Notes: a model not told the origin generated them from the sequence alone. A DNA stretch of 64,000 bases from Daedaleopsis sinensis (GCA_033807695.1 CM066309.1:1984001-2048000), one strand, 5' to 3'. Counted from the first letter of the stretch, positions 13,226 to 24,467 are shown. Translations and numbers: made by a program.

Positions 13226-13740
13226 CTACTTGGTGAATGCACGGATAATCTTGGCGGAGATGTGGAGGAAGAAGATGGAGGCAATGAAGGAGAGGGAGAG
13301 GACGAGGACGATGAAAGGGTCACTGTGGTAGTTGTGTTCACGTTTAGTTCACAATACGTTCCAGGTAGGGATCCGGGGGTGCGGAGGATTGTGTGGTATG
13401 TGTAGAAATAGGACACGTACACTCGGAGTCCTGGTGAATCGTCCGTGTAAAGCTTGAGCATGGTGTTGGACGAGCCGCCGGCACCAGCAGCACGGGTGGA
13501 GTTGGGCTTTGAGACTTGCGAACCGGTCGCTCTCCGACTGTTGGCAAAGAAAATGGAGTAGATGTTCAATGTTCCGATGTTTGGCATATGAGTTCAAACT
13601 CATACCGAATCTGGGCACCGGGGGGCTTCGCGACACCGCTAGGGGTCCTGGGACGAGAGGAATCGGAGTCGGACTACATGATAAGCCAAATTAATATCTT
13701 ATAGGGTGGCTCATAGGACGACAACGGGACGACATACCAT
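13226..13740 (-). CDS. sbh1: Protein transport protein Sec61 subunit beta (Sbh1)
   Basis: Model: complement(join(13226..13322,13421..13537,13606..13673,13738..13740)), 94 residues. Sec61-beta is the small tail-anchored subunit of the ER translocon. The central family signature PNSTRAAGAGGSSNTMLKLY is present, followed by the single hydrophobic tail anchor (DPFIVLVLSLSFIASIFF) and the short lumenal end IRAFTK. The N-terminus (MSDSDSSRPRTPSG) is Ser/Pro-rich as expected. The start codon forms the whole first coding exon: ATG is followed at once by the donor GTATGT. This start is chosen because the acceptor at 13674-13676 opens directly into the conserved SDSD-type N-terminus. The gene diverges from the VAMP7-type SNARE gene with 256 bases between the two start codons, which suggests a shared promoter for two secretory-pathway genes. 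Confidence 0.93.
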
Positions 13741-13996
13741 GGTGGAGATGGGTGTAGAAGTGGACGTGTGCTGGCAGCTCCAGCTCCGAGCTCGTGAGCT
13801 AAACTCCTGTCCACGTGGAACTTGTGCGTGACGATAGTAGTGTCACGAAGTGTGGTGTCACGCTCTGGCGTCACGGTGACGCACTTGGTAACGGTAGTCG
13901 GCGGAGAGCGCGTAGCCGCTGAGAGTCGTCGCCGAAGTGCCTTCACGCAGCTCTCCCCCTATCCATATCCACGTTTCCTTTGTTCGGCTTGTTGCT
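13741..13996. promoter_or_regulatory. Bidirectional promoter between Sec61-beta and the VAMP7-type SNARE
   Basis: The two start codons are divergent and 256 bases apart, so both promoters must lie here or overlap. The part at 13795-13890 contains repeated GTCACG/GTGACG-type half sites in both orientations. No clear TATA box is seen. Confidence 0.45.
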
Positions 13997-14890
13997 ATGT
14001 CTTTGGTATGTCTCATCGCCCGAATACTCTTATACAGGTTTAACCATCCGTAGATACACGCACTTGTGGCAAGGGGGTCCACCATTCTCGCCGAGCACCA
14101 GAGTGGTCAGCGGGACTTCTCTCAAGGTGAGTAGTCATGTTACGATCCTTGAGATTGACCTGAAGCAAACGTACGGCTGCGCCTGTTAGCTACACAGACT
14201 ATCTTGTCCAAGATCCCACCAAACAACAGCAAGCTCACTTATGTTTGGGAGCAGTACTTGTTCCATTATGTTTCGGAAGGAGGGTTCACTTACCTGGTGA
14301 TGGCGGACGATGCTGCTGGACGGTATGTCGTATCGCACCCTGATACATCACGTCGGTTCTCATGATTGCATCGCTAGACGGATGCCGTTCACGTTCCTCG
14401 CGGAACTGCAGCAGAAATTCACCTCACAACCCTCGGCTTCCTCCTCATCGTTCACCGACTCTCCTGCATATGCACTGCAAGGCACGTTCGGACCTGTTAT
14501 CGGTCAACTGATGACCCAGTACAACACCAACCCGCCTACGGACGAGCTCACCCGTGCACAGACCGAGCTTGCTCAGGTCAAGGACATCATGGTGCAGAAC
14601 GTGGAGCAAATCCTGTCCCGAGGAGAGCGTATCGAACTGCTAGTTGATAAGACGGATACAATGGCAAGCCAGGCGACAGCGTTCAGGCGTGGCGCCAGAA
14701 CGGTGCGACGAAGCATGTGGTGGAAGAACACACGTATTCTGGCGCTGAGCATTGTGGTGGGCTTGGTACGTCTGTCTGTCCCTCGACGCCACGCTTCCCT
14801 ACTTATCAAGCTTCTTGCGGACAACAGGTGCTTCTGTGGGTTTTCGTAGCTCAGTTCTGCGGAGCTGGGTTGAACCAGTGCGGCGCGTAG
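13997..14890 (+). CDS. Longin-domain R-SNARE of the VAMP7/Nyv1 type
   Basis: Model: join(13997..14005,14054..14126,14190..14322,14378..14765,14828..14890), 221 residues. The N-terminus (MSLIHALVARGSTILAEH) begins a longin domain that runs to about residue 110 (RRMPFTFLAELQQKF). The R-SNARE motif follows (QVKDIMVQNVEQILSRGERI, then LLVDKTDTM), with the zero-layer arginine in the RGER segment. A juxtamembrane SMWWKNTR leads into a tail anchor (ILALSIVVGLVLLWVFVAQF). Such proteins sit on endosomal and vacuolar membranes and pair with Q-SNAREs for fusion. The first intron follows the third codon. The last 21 codons lie in a separate exon that completes the membrane anchor. Unlike the synaptobrevin gene at 38.9 kb, the SNARE motif and the WWK segment sit in one uninterrupted exon. 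Confidence 0.92.
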
Positions 14891-15402
14891 TTGTATATAT
14901 ACGCAGCGCCCTGGGACACTAGTCGCATCTCCGTCTTCCCCTTGCTATCTTATCATCGTTCTACGACCATCTCCCGCATATTGTATGCTAGTTTGTTTAC
15001 GCCTATACTTGCGCATTATCCACGTGTATTCTATTCCGTCGATCGTCCAGTCGATCATTTCCGCCCCTTCATATGTGAAGTGCACACCCCACAACGCCTA
15101 CTTCGTTCATAACCTCGGTCCATGGTCGTTGTGAATGCACGTGTGCCCCTCGTTTGCTCTGGGCGACGAGGTATGGATCGCAGCCTAACAACAGACTGGT
15201 CTGACTGAGACTCAGGACTGGGGCGCGGAGGCTGAGCGGGCGCTGGGGCGCTGTAGTTTCCCAATATGGGTGGCAGTGTTGTGTTGTCGCATACGCGGTG
15301 CAAATCCACATACACCTCTCCTCGTTTCCCCACTCATCTCTGTCACCCAGAAAAGCTTCCCACTCCCGCAGACTCGGCCTCCCCGAGGGCTAGAGAGCAG
15401 CG
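14891..15402. other. Intergenic, probable promoter of RING protein 2
   Basis: These 512 bases lie between the SNARE stop and the start of RING protein 2, both on plus. No conserved open frame is seen. The sequence just before the start is C/T-rich, as in many fungal promoters. Confidence 0.45.
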
Positions 15403-18400
15403 ATGCTCGTCGTCCACCCTTCGTCCCAGTGTGACGTCTGCCTCGATCCCTACAACTGGTCTACCTCCACCAAAACTCCCCACGCAATTCAGTGCGGGCA
15501 CATATTCTGTTACGAGTGCGTATCCACATCCTATCCGTTTTCGTTGTGGTCTCCCATCATATTCTTGTGCGGTGGAGTGTATTTGCTGATGGGTGGGGCG
15601 ACTTTTCTGCTTCTGTTGATTGCAGTTGCCTGCGGTCCACCGTACCAAGTACCTGCCCCATGTGTCGCAAGGCCTTCAATCCTGAGCGCATCAAAAAGCT
15701 GCACGTCGACAGGGCCCCAGGCGACGCGGAGAATGCTGATGGATCGACGGCGGAGGAGAACGAGTTCTTGCGGCGCATCGGACTGCTCTTCACCGGGGAT
15801 TCGGAAGACGAGGACATCAATGCCCTAGTGACCGAGGTCGGTGACTGGCTCATGGACAACGGCAGCCACACGGTGAGTCGTGGCTTCCTGCCTCTCGTCA
15901 CTTGTCTATCAGGGCCGAAGTATTGACTAGCCCTCTCCGTCGCGTTCACTATGTTCCAGCATCCTTCCCTTAGCAATGCTATCACAGCTCTCCACCAGTA
16001 CAAACAACTCTTGATTCAACGACGCAAAGACCGGGATGAAATCAAAGCTCTCCAGGCCAATTACGAAAGGCATGCGCACGTCAATCAAACAGACACCACC
16101 ATATCTAAGGCGGTCGAGAAACAACTTATAGACGAAATCGAACGGCTGAGGCAAGGACATGAGACGTGAGTCTCATCACTGGATGTCTTACTTAGCCCTT
16201 CTGACCAACATTGCAGCGAGGTGATCATAAGCGTGTGTTTTTGGTGTCAAACCTATGCTTACTGATCTCTTGTGTTGACTCAGCTCGCGGAATTACGCAG
16301 CCAGAATGCCCATCTGCAAAGTGAACTCGATCGCTACTTCAACAGACCGAATCCCCTCCCACGTCCTCCAAAGATCAGCTCAGCTGTCAGAAGCCGATTA
16401 CCCGACCAAGCTTCAGCGGGAACACACTCGTCGCAGCGTGACGTGGCCTCGTTAGGAATGGGCGTCGTTCCTGCTTCATCTGGCGTCGCTGTGCCCACCT
16501 CACAATCCCGGAGCAGCTCTGGAGGCTCCCGCGCGAGCGCTCCGTCTGTTCATTTCGCCGACCCCTCAAGGGAACCGAATAATGGGATTGATATCAACGA
16601 CGTCGAGCGCCGGCAAGTTAAGCCAGGTCGGCCCCATCACATCGTACCTGGTGCGCCGTATTCGCAGAGGGTCATTCCGCCGCCCCTGACCACCGGAGAC
16701 GCTTCAGACGCGACCCCTCGGCCCCTTGCGTCTCAGCCGCTGGTTATACCACCTCTTACCAAGTTCCCACCGCATTCGGCGCAATATGCCCCCAAACCTG
16801 ATTCGCCGTGCGTATGGGTTGGAGACCCGGACGCCGTGCACCAGATTCTTCCGAACGAGGTTTCGCTGGAGGAGTTGCAGCAGATTCATGCTAACCAAGA
16901 CGCGGCTTCAAACCGTTCTGCCAACATCGGCCCGTCAAACCCTCCGCCCGTGATCCCGCCTCCTCCTCCTGGTATGCAGCCTATGTCGATCCAGATCGCC
17001 CAACCCCCAGCCGAGACTGGCTCAACTCGTCTTCGCCCCATAGCACCAGACGGTCCTCTCCCTGGACGGTCCCCGATGAATTGGCGTTCCCGTCCTGCGC
17101 ACCAGGAGGACTACGTCATGATCCATCTTCCTAACGGCCGTGGTGTTGGATGGATTCCAGCAGAGGAAGCCGCGAAACTACCCGTCCGTGCGAGAGGTAC
17201 TATTACCGATCAGGCATACGTGATCGCCAAGGACCCTCGCGAGGTCGACGATGGATGGCGCGAGGAATACAAGGATGCCTTTAACCCCTTGCAACTCAGC
17301 GGCCTCCCCGCCGCACCTCTCGCAGGTTCGAGCTCCAGTGCTATGCATCGCGGAGGACACCACGATGCTCCGGCAGGCTCGTCGTCTCTGTTCCGCAACG
17401 CACCAGGATCGTCGGACCGCACCATTGTGGCATCCATTTCCGATGATTCGTTCGGGCTCGGATCAATGGGCCTCGACATCGCGCCTGCAGGGACCGGTCG
17501 CGCACATCGTGGTATGGCAAGAACTACAAGCGAACCTCTTGGCCTCGGCATCACCTCCCTACCGCAGCTGGGACGCTCTGCAGTAAATCGAGCGACAGAG
17601 CCGCTTGACCCCGAACCCTCTCCCGCCCCGTCATGGGGCACGATCCCGACGATGGCGTCGAGGCACTCCAGCCTTGGTAACCTTAGGCTCAACAACCTAC
17701 CCTCGCCTCCTCCATTCGGCCCCTCGTCGGAGTCTTTGGAGCAGCTGCCCATAGGCGAACTCAACGGCGGCCCCATCGTTCTCACCGATGCGATAACTCC
17801 TAGACAGAGCTCATCCGTCCTTGGAGATGACTGGTCCGTCTCTAGCCGCTCCGACCGCTCGCGTGACCACCGTCAGGAGCCTGAGGGGCTCCTTTTCGTC
17901 CCGAGCGCGGGTAGCTCTCGCCAAGTGGTGAGCAGCCTACACGATCTCGAGGATGTCAACAGGTCCTTGATGCAGATCGCGCACTCTCAGGAACAGGAGC
18001 CCGAGTCGCGCCGCAGCTCACGCCCGTCAACCCGTCACTCTCGCCAGCCATCTTTGTCCGGGGACGAACGTGAGCCCATGGTAGGCCTGCGCACGGGCAT
18101 TGCGCTGTACAGCTCCAGACCGGCCACCAACTACCCGAGCAGTCGTGGGTCGAGTGGCCCCCCCACGGGTGACCCGTCGCCTCCCGCTCAATCGCGACCT
18201 CGCAGCGGCTCGTCCACGCGTTCGCACGCCGAGAGCACATATAGCCACCATAGCTCCCACAGCGTGCACAGCACCCACAGCACTCACAGTGCATCCTCCC
18301 ACCGCTCCTCCGACGCTCAGCGCCGCGCTCGCCGCGGCTCTACCGCTTCCGCGCTCGACTCCTTCCGCGACCAGGATACAGCGGCAACGTGGACGGCCGT

Positions 18401-18677
18401 CTCTGCGGAGATGCAGCCATATGGTACCTCGCGCGAGCCGTACACGTCGGACTCCAGGTCCCAGAAAAGCCAGGAGTCGATTCCCCGCGCGATGGACGGC
18501 CTGGGAAGCGGGCCTGGGAGCATGAGCTCTCTGCTGCTGTCATTCGACCCGCCGAGCACGTCCTCCGCCGTGACCGGGAGCGGCGAGGAGGCCGCCGGGA
18601 TCCATGCCCCTCGCCCTGTCAACGGCCGCCGCGCCAGCATGCTCAACGGCGCGTGGAACGCACGCAGCGGCCGATGA
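15403..18677 (+). CDS. RING-finger/coiled-coil protein, paralogue 2
   Basis: Model: join(15403..15515,15626..15872,15960..16165,16217..16220,16284..18677), 987 residues. The C3HC4 RING starts with MLVVHPSSQCDVCLDPY, passes through CGHIFCYDC and ends with CPMC. A helical region and coiled coil (YKQLLIQRRKDRDEIKALQA to about residue 215) follow. About 770 residues of Ser/Pro/Arg-rich low complexity complete the protein, including a His/Ser run near residue 840 (SHHSSHSVHSTHSTHSASSH). The internal GVGWIPAEEAAKL patch stands out as less disordered. Intron positions match paralogue 1 one for one, including a 4-nt exon (CGAG, 16217-16220) at the same place in the coiled coil. A ubiquitin-ligase or scaffold role is inferred only from the RING. 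Confidence 0.87.
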
Positions 18678-19495
18678 CGATTGTCCGAACTTCCTCGATC
18701 TCCACGGAGGCTTCTGCACCTCCAGTTCCTTGCTTCTCTCCTCCCTCCAAAAACTTCAGCCTCACCCGTTTGTACGATAACTTCGTTCGGTGCCCGCAAA
18801 ACGCTAGACACTCCTTTATGCCCGTCGGTTTCTCGCTCTTCTTGTCTTGGATCCGGATCTCTCATCATCTGCCCTTTATAATGCTCAATCATAGCTTCGC
18901 CGTATCCTCTTATCCTCTCCAGTGCTACGTTACCCTGCTATCCTCTACCTATCTCGGCTCTCGTGCTTCGTGTCGCGCACTCTAACTAACTAACTGACTA
19001 GACGAAATGGCTGTTGTTGTAGTCCATGCTTGCTCCTCCCAGTGCCATCCCATCCCATACGTCCCCCGCATCATTATACCTCTGTAGCTATTGTATTCCC
19101 TGCCTGGCCCTCGGGCCTCCCGTCTCGTCTCTCTGGATTCTCCATCCGTCTCGTAATTCACCTCTGCCTACGCATGATTTTGCCCAAGAGTACGCTACCC
19201 CTGGCACGTCGACGTCGCACGCGCACATCTCGCTCCTGTGTCTTGTCCCGATGCCGCAATTGTTATTTACATTATCTCTATCCCTTCCTCCCTTTCGCTG
19301 AGCCATACGATACCACGACTATTACGCCTCGCACCTGTATGTACGTTGTTTGCCAGTGACGCGTGTCGGTCTGTACGCTTGTACGCTCGCTCGCTCGCCA
19401 CAACAGCATCTGGATGATGTACCCATGACGATAATGCATGACATTACAATGTTGGACCCTAGTGCTACCGTAGTGCTACATACCACACCGGTGGG
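18678..19495. other. Convergent 3' region of RING protein 2 and the acyltransferase
   Basis: The two flanking genes converge here. The sequence is C/T-rich on plus from 18700 to 19330, with no conserved frame. It most likely holds two 3' untranslated regions and their polyadenylation sites. Confidence 0.45.
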
Positions 19496-21837
19496 TCACA
19501 GCGACTGCCGCGTCGCGGGCCCGACCTGCATCCACGCGTCGTCTTTACCCCGGGCGGCGACCAGCCCGTGCAGGTACTTGGAGTCGACCATGAACGACCA
19601 CAAATTGCGCGTCGCCTCCGTGCGTGCGTCGAGCAGGGGACGAATGAGCCGGTGCGCGGAGACCGGCGGAGCCTTGGGCGTCGAGAGGCGGTCGTTCTGC
19701 TCTGGAGTACCTTCGCGCCGCTTGATGAATGGGTTCGGCGGGGGGATGTATGGCGTGGTGTACGAGGCGAGCTCCGGTCCTGTGAGAGTACTAGACCGGG
19801 GCGCGACTGAGCCGAAGAACAGCTTGAGCGAGGCGAGGAGCCGCTTCAGCCTGCAGATCCAGATGTCAAGGGTGAGCGAGTGAGTACAGCCCAGAAGCTA
19901 GGTTCGCGCAGAGCTGCTTACTGTCTGTAGTTGGCTGGATTGCAAGAGTGACAGAATGTAAGAGACGTCAGACGTGTTCATAGGTCAACGAAGACGAGCG
20001 TGCACGCACCGCCGACCCAGTAGTTGTGCCAGCGCGAGAGCACGAAGCTCGTCACGTAGAAAATACTCAACACACCCAGCGCGGCGCGCGCCTTGCCAGC
20101 AAGGCGGCCGCCGTGTGCAGCCCCGGCTCCAGCGAAGAGCCAGCGCGCGTTCAACACGACACCAGGCACGCGGAGGACGCCGATGGAGCCTTTGACTATT
20201 CCGCGGACGATCGCACGCGTGACGGCAGCGTAAGCGGCGGTGGCCGCGAGTCCGCCGAGGACGGCCTTGAACTGCGCGTGGGTCTCTTCTTCCTCGGGGT
20301 TGCCCAGGAGACGGTCTGCGAGGAGCCCGGTCACGTAAGCAGGGATGTGCAGAACGAGGGTGGGGAGGAAGAGCGCGAAGCGGGGGTGGAGGACGCTAAT
20401 AAGCAGCTGGCGGAGCACGATGGAGAAGGCGCGGGGGCCGCTTGGGTACGATGAGGCTGAGGAGGAGGGGGCGGGGTAAATGGCGTTGAGGGACGAGTGG
20501 GAGATGTTTGTGTAGTAGAGGAGGGAGTGGTATTTGAGGAGGGAATGTCGAGCTTTTGCGCAGGATGCCGCGGCTTTGGGGTCTGCGAAAAGGTCGACGA
20601 GGCTACGGTGCCGGGCAAAGTTAGTTAGTGAAATCATCACGGAATAGGAGTACGGAGACGTACTTCTGGGATATTGAGACGAAGTGCGAGGCTGGGATCT
20701 CCTCGTCCGCCCAGAGGATGTCACGAGCCGTTTGCGCTGCATATAGCGTGGCCCTGCGGAGAGCTTCGCTGTTAGTGCCGTCTACATACGTCCAGATGTG
20801 CGCGGGACTGACCAGTCTGGTGCGTTGATCGTCAAATCCAGCAAGCGTTTCTCGATCTCCGCTGAGAGGGCTCTAATGACGTCGCGAGAGTCGAGCTGCA
20901 ACTCGGTCTCGTTCATCTTCTCCGCAGCGAAGGCCTCAATGTCAATGGCCCTGCCATACCTACGCGATATTCAGTCATATACCACATGAAGACGGTCGTA
21001 CTGTGGGACGCACCTGACACAGAGCTAGACAATCCGTCAAGAGCCCCATGTCCGCCTCGTCTCAGGCTCGGATTCCTTGACCAACATGGCTGTGACCACT
21101 CACCCGGCTCTGGTACTGTGATTTGTCGGTGTAGACGATACCCACCGGCACGATCAACAGCCTCTTCTCCTTATCCTTCCCCTTCCTCTCGTTCACCCAC
21201 TTCACGTACTCCAGCGCCGCCCGGCTCGCCCCATCCTTGACCTGCGCGATGCACGGCTCGGTGTAGCTCGTGCCTTCCGGGAACACCCCGATGACCTCCT
21301 CCCTCTCCAACGCCCGGAACGTGTCGCGGAACAGCGCCTCGTGCACGCCTCTCTGAGACGCGGCAGGACCAGCTCCTCCGGGGTGCTCGGTGGGGACTGG
21401 TGTGCTGTTCGGGTTGCGCGCAACGGGGATGCTGCCTGAAGAGAGAAGCACGGCGCGCACGAGGGGATTCTTGAACATCGTGGACTTCGCCCAGAAGCAT
21501 ACTGGGCGGCGGTAGGGTATGGTGATTGCTGGAATACATGCATGTTATGGGAAGGGTGTGGCATTGGGTGTGTCGGGGTGCTACTCACATAGTGTCGCTA
21601 TGTCAAGGATTTCGTTGTGGTGGCTTGATGCACTGCAAGACCGTAGGATATTAGTATATTTACTCGCGTGAGCGCACCGTGGATGGCTCTACGCATGCGG
21701 GGAAGGAGGTAGACAGACATGATGAGAGGACCGTCGTGGGGGACGTTCTCCTGGCCATCGACGTATATGTCCGAGTAGAAGCGCAAGGCCCAGTCGGAGA
21801 CCTGACGAAGGCCGCGGTAGACGAGCTTCAGTTCCAT
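19496..21837 (-). CDS. Glycerol-3-phosphate / DHAP O-acyltransferase (Sct1/Gpt2-like)
   Basis: Model: complement(join(19496..19850,19922..19934,20010..20602,20664..20753,20813..20959,21014..21024,21104..21528,21589..21632,21719..21837)), 598 residues. This family transfers an acyl chain to glycerol-3-phosphate or DHAP, the first step of phospholipid and triglyceride synthesis, at the ER and lipid droplets. The catalytic HX4D motif is HNEILD. The substrate-binding motif is FPEGTSYTEP, and IVPVGIVYTDKSQYQSR follows. Hydrophobic segments in the second half (AFSIVLRQLLIS, FALFLPTLVLHIPAY, ALGVLSIFYVTSFVLS) would anchor it. Two exons are tiny: 11 nt (21014-21024, LCVR) and 13 nt (19922-19934, ANYRQ); both are needed to keep frame and conserved sequence. 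The start was taken at MELKLVYRGLRQVSDW, which opens the conserved region. Which yeast homologue it matches better cannot be decided here. Confidence 0.88.
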
Positions 21838-22521
21838 TCGCGAAGCATGGCAGAATCTCCTTGTACAGTTCCGAGTTGCGACCTAAGTAGGTTGCGACGT
21901 CGCTCGAGCCTCCGTCTCCCACGAATTTGATCCGCCATGCCTGAAAAGCCGTCCTCTCGTAGCAGGAGGTCCACCTCTGTCAGTGTATAATCTTGTATAA
22001 TGCACATATAAGACGAGTCGTTCGAGCATGCCTGCGCACGAACACGGGCACTACGGGGTAGCATTAATTCACACGTACTTAGCACCGTGCTTAAACGACT
22101 TTGATGAGCTTGGCGACTGGCTGGGTGTCGCTAGTCCGAGGCCAGAGAGACCGGTTCATCGTGGACGTACGTCTATCACATCGCGGCATGGAATCAATGC
22201 GATCAGTCCCCTCGAGTACAAGTCCACCGGTGGGTAGACATGAGTCTGACCCAGCCGTGGTGAGCTCTTCGCCGAACACAATATGACGCTTGAGAGCATG
22301 AACTCAACATAATGGATACAGCATAATCGCACACTCTAGCAGGCCAACAAAGTGTCTGTGAAACATGGGCATCGACCACGGGGCAGGTCTTTGCACAAGC
22401 CAAAGAACCTGATGCGCGTCGAGCAGCGACCTTGATCATTCCAGTAGAGCAACTAACATGCGCAACGATACATAGTAGCGGCCATCCAGGAGATGATTTT
22501 TGTGCGTATGTGATACAGTGA
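21838..22521. other. Intergenic between acyltransferase and RPS14
   Basis: Both neighbours are on minus, so this 684-base stretch should hold the 3' end of the RPS14 transcript and the acyltransferase promoter. A short open frame upstream of the acyltransferase start ends just after it in another frame (with an ATG at 21847) and could act as an overlapping upstream frame. No other gene is visible. Confidence 0.4.
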
Positions 22522-23198
22522 TCACAGACGACGACCACGGCGACCACCCTAGGCAGAGTAAGTACAGAAGATTAGCGTCTCGTCGTCGAACCATACGGAA
22601 TTTACGCACCTTGCGGCGGGTCGAGTCGGTCGGGATGGGGGTCACATCCTCGATACGGCCAATGCGCATGCCGGCACGAGCAAGGGCACGGAGAGCGCTC
22701 TGGGCTCCAGGACCGGGGGTCTTGGTGCCAGTACCGCCAGTCGCGCGGAGCTTGATGTGGAGGGCGGTGATGCCAACCTCACGGCAACGAGTAGCAACGT
22801 CTTGTGCGGCAAGCATGGCAGCATACGGGGAGGATTCGTCACGGTCGGCCTTGACCTTCATACCACCTACATCATGATACAGATGACATATGAGGGGAAA
22901 GCTTCAACTTGTATTTCGCAGTTCACGCACCAGTGACACGAGAGATTGTCTCCTTGCCGGAGAGATCGGTGACATGGACGAAGGTGTCGTTGAAGGAGGC
23001 GTAGATGTGAGCCACACCGAAGACGAGCTCGCCCTCAGCAACCTGGGGACCGAGCGCGACAACTTCTTCCTTCTGGGCTTTCACCTTCTTGGGGGGCTAC
23101 ATCCAAAACCTCGTTAGACCATCCATCCCGTAATCGTGCGTTTCCCCGCTAGTTCGCCATCCCAAAGCCTCGCAGATGCATGCCACGACACTCACCAT
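22522..23198 (-). CDS. rps14: 40S ribosomal protein S14 (uS11)
   Basis: Model: complement(join(22522..22548,22610..22866,22931..23096,23196..23198)), 150 residues, the usual length. The sequence is strongly conserved: [76 protein letters not shown], and the basic end GGRRGRRL, which contacts the 3' end of 18S rRNA on the platform of the small subunit. The coding part begins with an exon consisting only of ATG, followed directly by the donor GTGAGT. This was chosen because the next exon starts at the expected second residue (PPKK). It is transcribed away from the cyanase-HTH gene. Confidence 0.96.
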
Positions 23199-24073
23199 GA
23201 TGTTTAGCTCGTCGGCGGTCTTGAGGCGAGGTGCTTGAGGACGTTGAGTGAACGGACACCAAGATCGGCGAGATTTCTTCTCCTGTGTTTAGCGCTCACA
23301 GGTGTGCAGCACGTGCCGAACTACGCGGTCCACGTGGCTGACGCGACGCGTCCATAAAATCTGCCAAGCGCTCATCCATCTTGGTTAAAACGACCCAAGT
23401 TCACCACTAGTCAACGTCACAACGCTCGCGATTTGCAGAGCGAAAAAGTGCGGTATATGCTGCGTGACTACTCTGTGCCAGTTTCGTTAACTACTTCAAC
23501 AATGCACCCCGAGTCCCTTTGATTTCAGGGTGACGCGTGACGCGTGAGCGTTGGGAGTTTGTGCAGGTGAGTGGTCCGCAACAGCATTCCAAATGTCTCC
23601 CATCTGATAGGGTGGTCGAGCAGACTCTCACTGCACTGCAACACAACGGCTCGACACCACCGGAGTCAGCGCGTTCGCACTCCGTGTTTCCCATTCCTAG
23701 TGGATGACGGTGGTGGTGCCTCGCCCCAGCACCAGTTACATGTCGGCCTCCACATGCACCGATACTCTTCCTCGACCGTACCGCAGCATAAGTACGTTAT
23801 GCCGAGTGTTTACTTTCTGGGGGTCAGGCTAAGGTCAGGCTCCGGGCGAGACCAATGTGCGAGAGACTGCCATAGTGAGATAAGATTACATTCGATAACA
23901 ATCGCTAATCTGATCCTACACTCTCTGCTATGACGCTCACGCCTCCCATGCTCCCTGGTCTCCTCCTCAGATGACTATATATACCCCCCCTAGGGCCGCA
24001 TCGGACAGGCAGCAGTCCTCTTGACCACCACCGACCCTAGCTATCCCCCTGATTACCTCTCTCGAATCTTGCC
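23199..24073. promoter_or_regulatory. Divergent promoter region of RPS14 and the HTH microprotein gene
   Basis: The two start codons are 875 bases apart and divergent. A TATA-like element lies about 100 bases before the plus-strand start. The half near RPS14 carries no obvious TATA. No open frame here resembles a gene. Confidence 0.5.
23976..23983 (+). promoter_or_regulatory. TATA box of the HTH microprotein gene
   Basis: TATATATA sits about 91-98 bases before the start codon at 24074, a spacing compatible with a short leader. A clean TATA element is uncommon in this window and suggests strong or inducible expression. Confidence 0.55.
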
Positions 24074-24467
24074 ATGGCCCCCAACCCCCAGTGCGCTGCC
24101 CTCGCTGCTGCTAAGGACAAGAAGGGTACGTATACGTCTTGTGCACATTTACTACGTCGCTGACACCGTACTCTTTTCCATCCGCAGGCTTGTCCTACAC
24201 CGAGATTGCCCAGAAGATCGGCAAGCCTGAGCAGCACGTCATCGACGGTGGGTTGTCTTCGTTCAAGCTCTGTTCCTAAACCCTCATCATTCAACTATCG
24301 ATGCAGTCTGCACCGGCAAGGTGACCGCCACCACCGACGAGTTCAACGCCCTCGCCCGTGCCCTCGACATCACCTCCCCCGTGAGTGGGCTTCTTCCTCT
24401 CGAGAGAATGCGCCATCTCATGCTCCTACAGCCTCCTCACGATGCTGCCCACGCCACCAAGGCATGA
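24074..24467 (+). CDS. Small protein with a cyanase-type N-terminal helix-turn-helix
   Basis: Model: join(24074..24125,24188..24247,24307..24380,24432..24467), 73 residues. The body (AALAAAKDKKGLSYTEIAQK, IGKPEQHVIDVCTGKVTAT, TDEFNALARALDI) follows the pattern of the N-terminal helical domain of cyanate hydratase: AKxKKGLSxxxIxxxxG, a short turn, then a second pair of helices. The protein ends at SPPPHDAAHATKA, and no catalytic C-terminal domain with the Arg, Glu and Ser residues of cyanase lies downstream. It is therefore not an enzyme as modelled. It could be a free DNA- or protein-binding HTH unit or a remnant fold kept for another job. The TATA box upstream and the clean small introns argue for an active gene. 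Confidence 0.75.

Noticed and set aside
20026..20454. Plus-strand 142-codon frame opposite the acyltransferase
   Set aside because: It is the antisense shadow of a long acyltransferase exon with clear membrane segments on minus.
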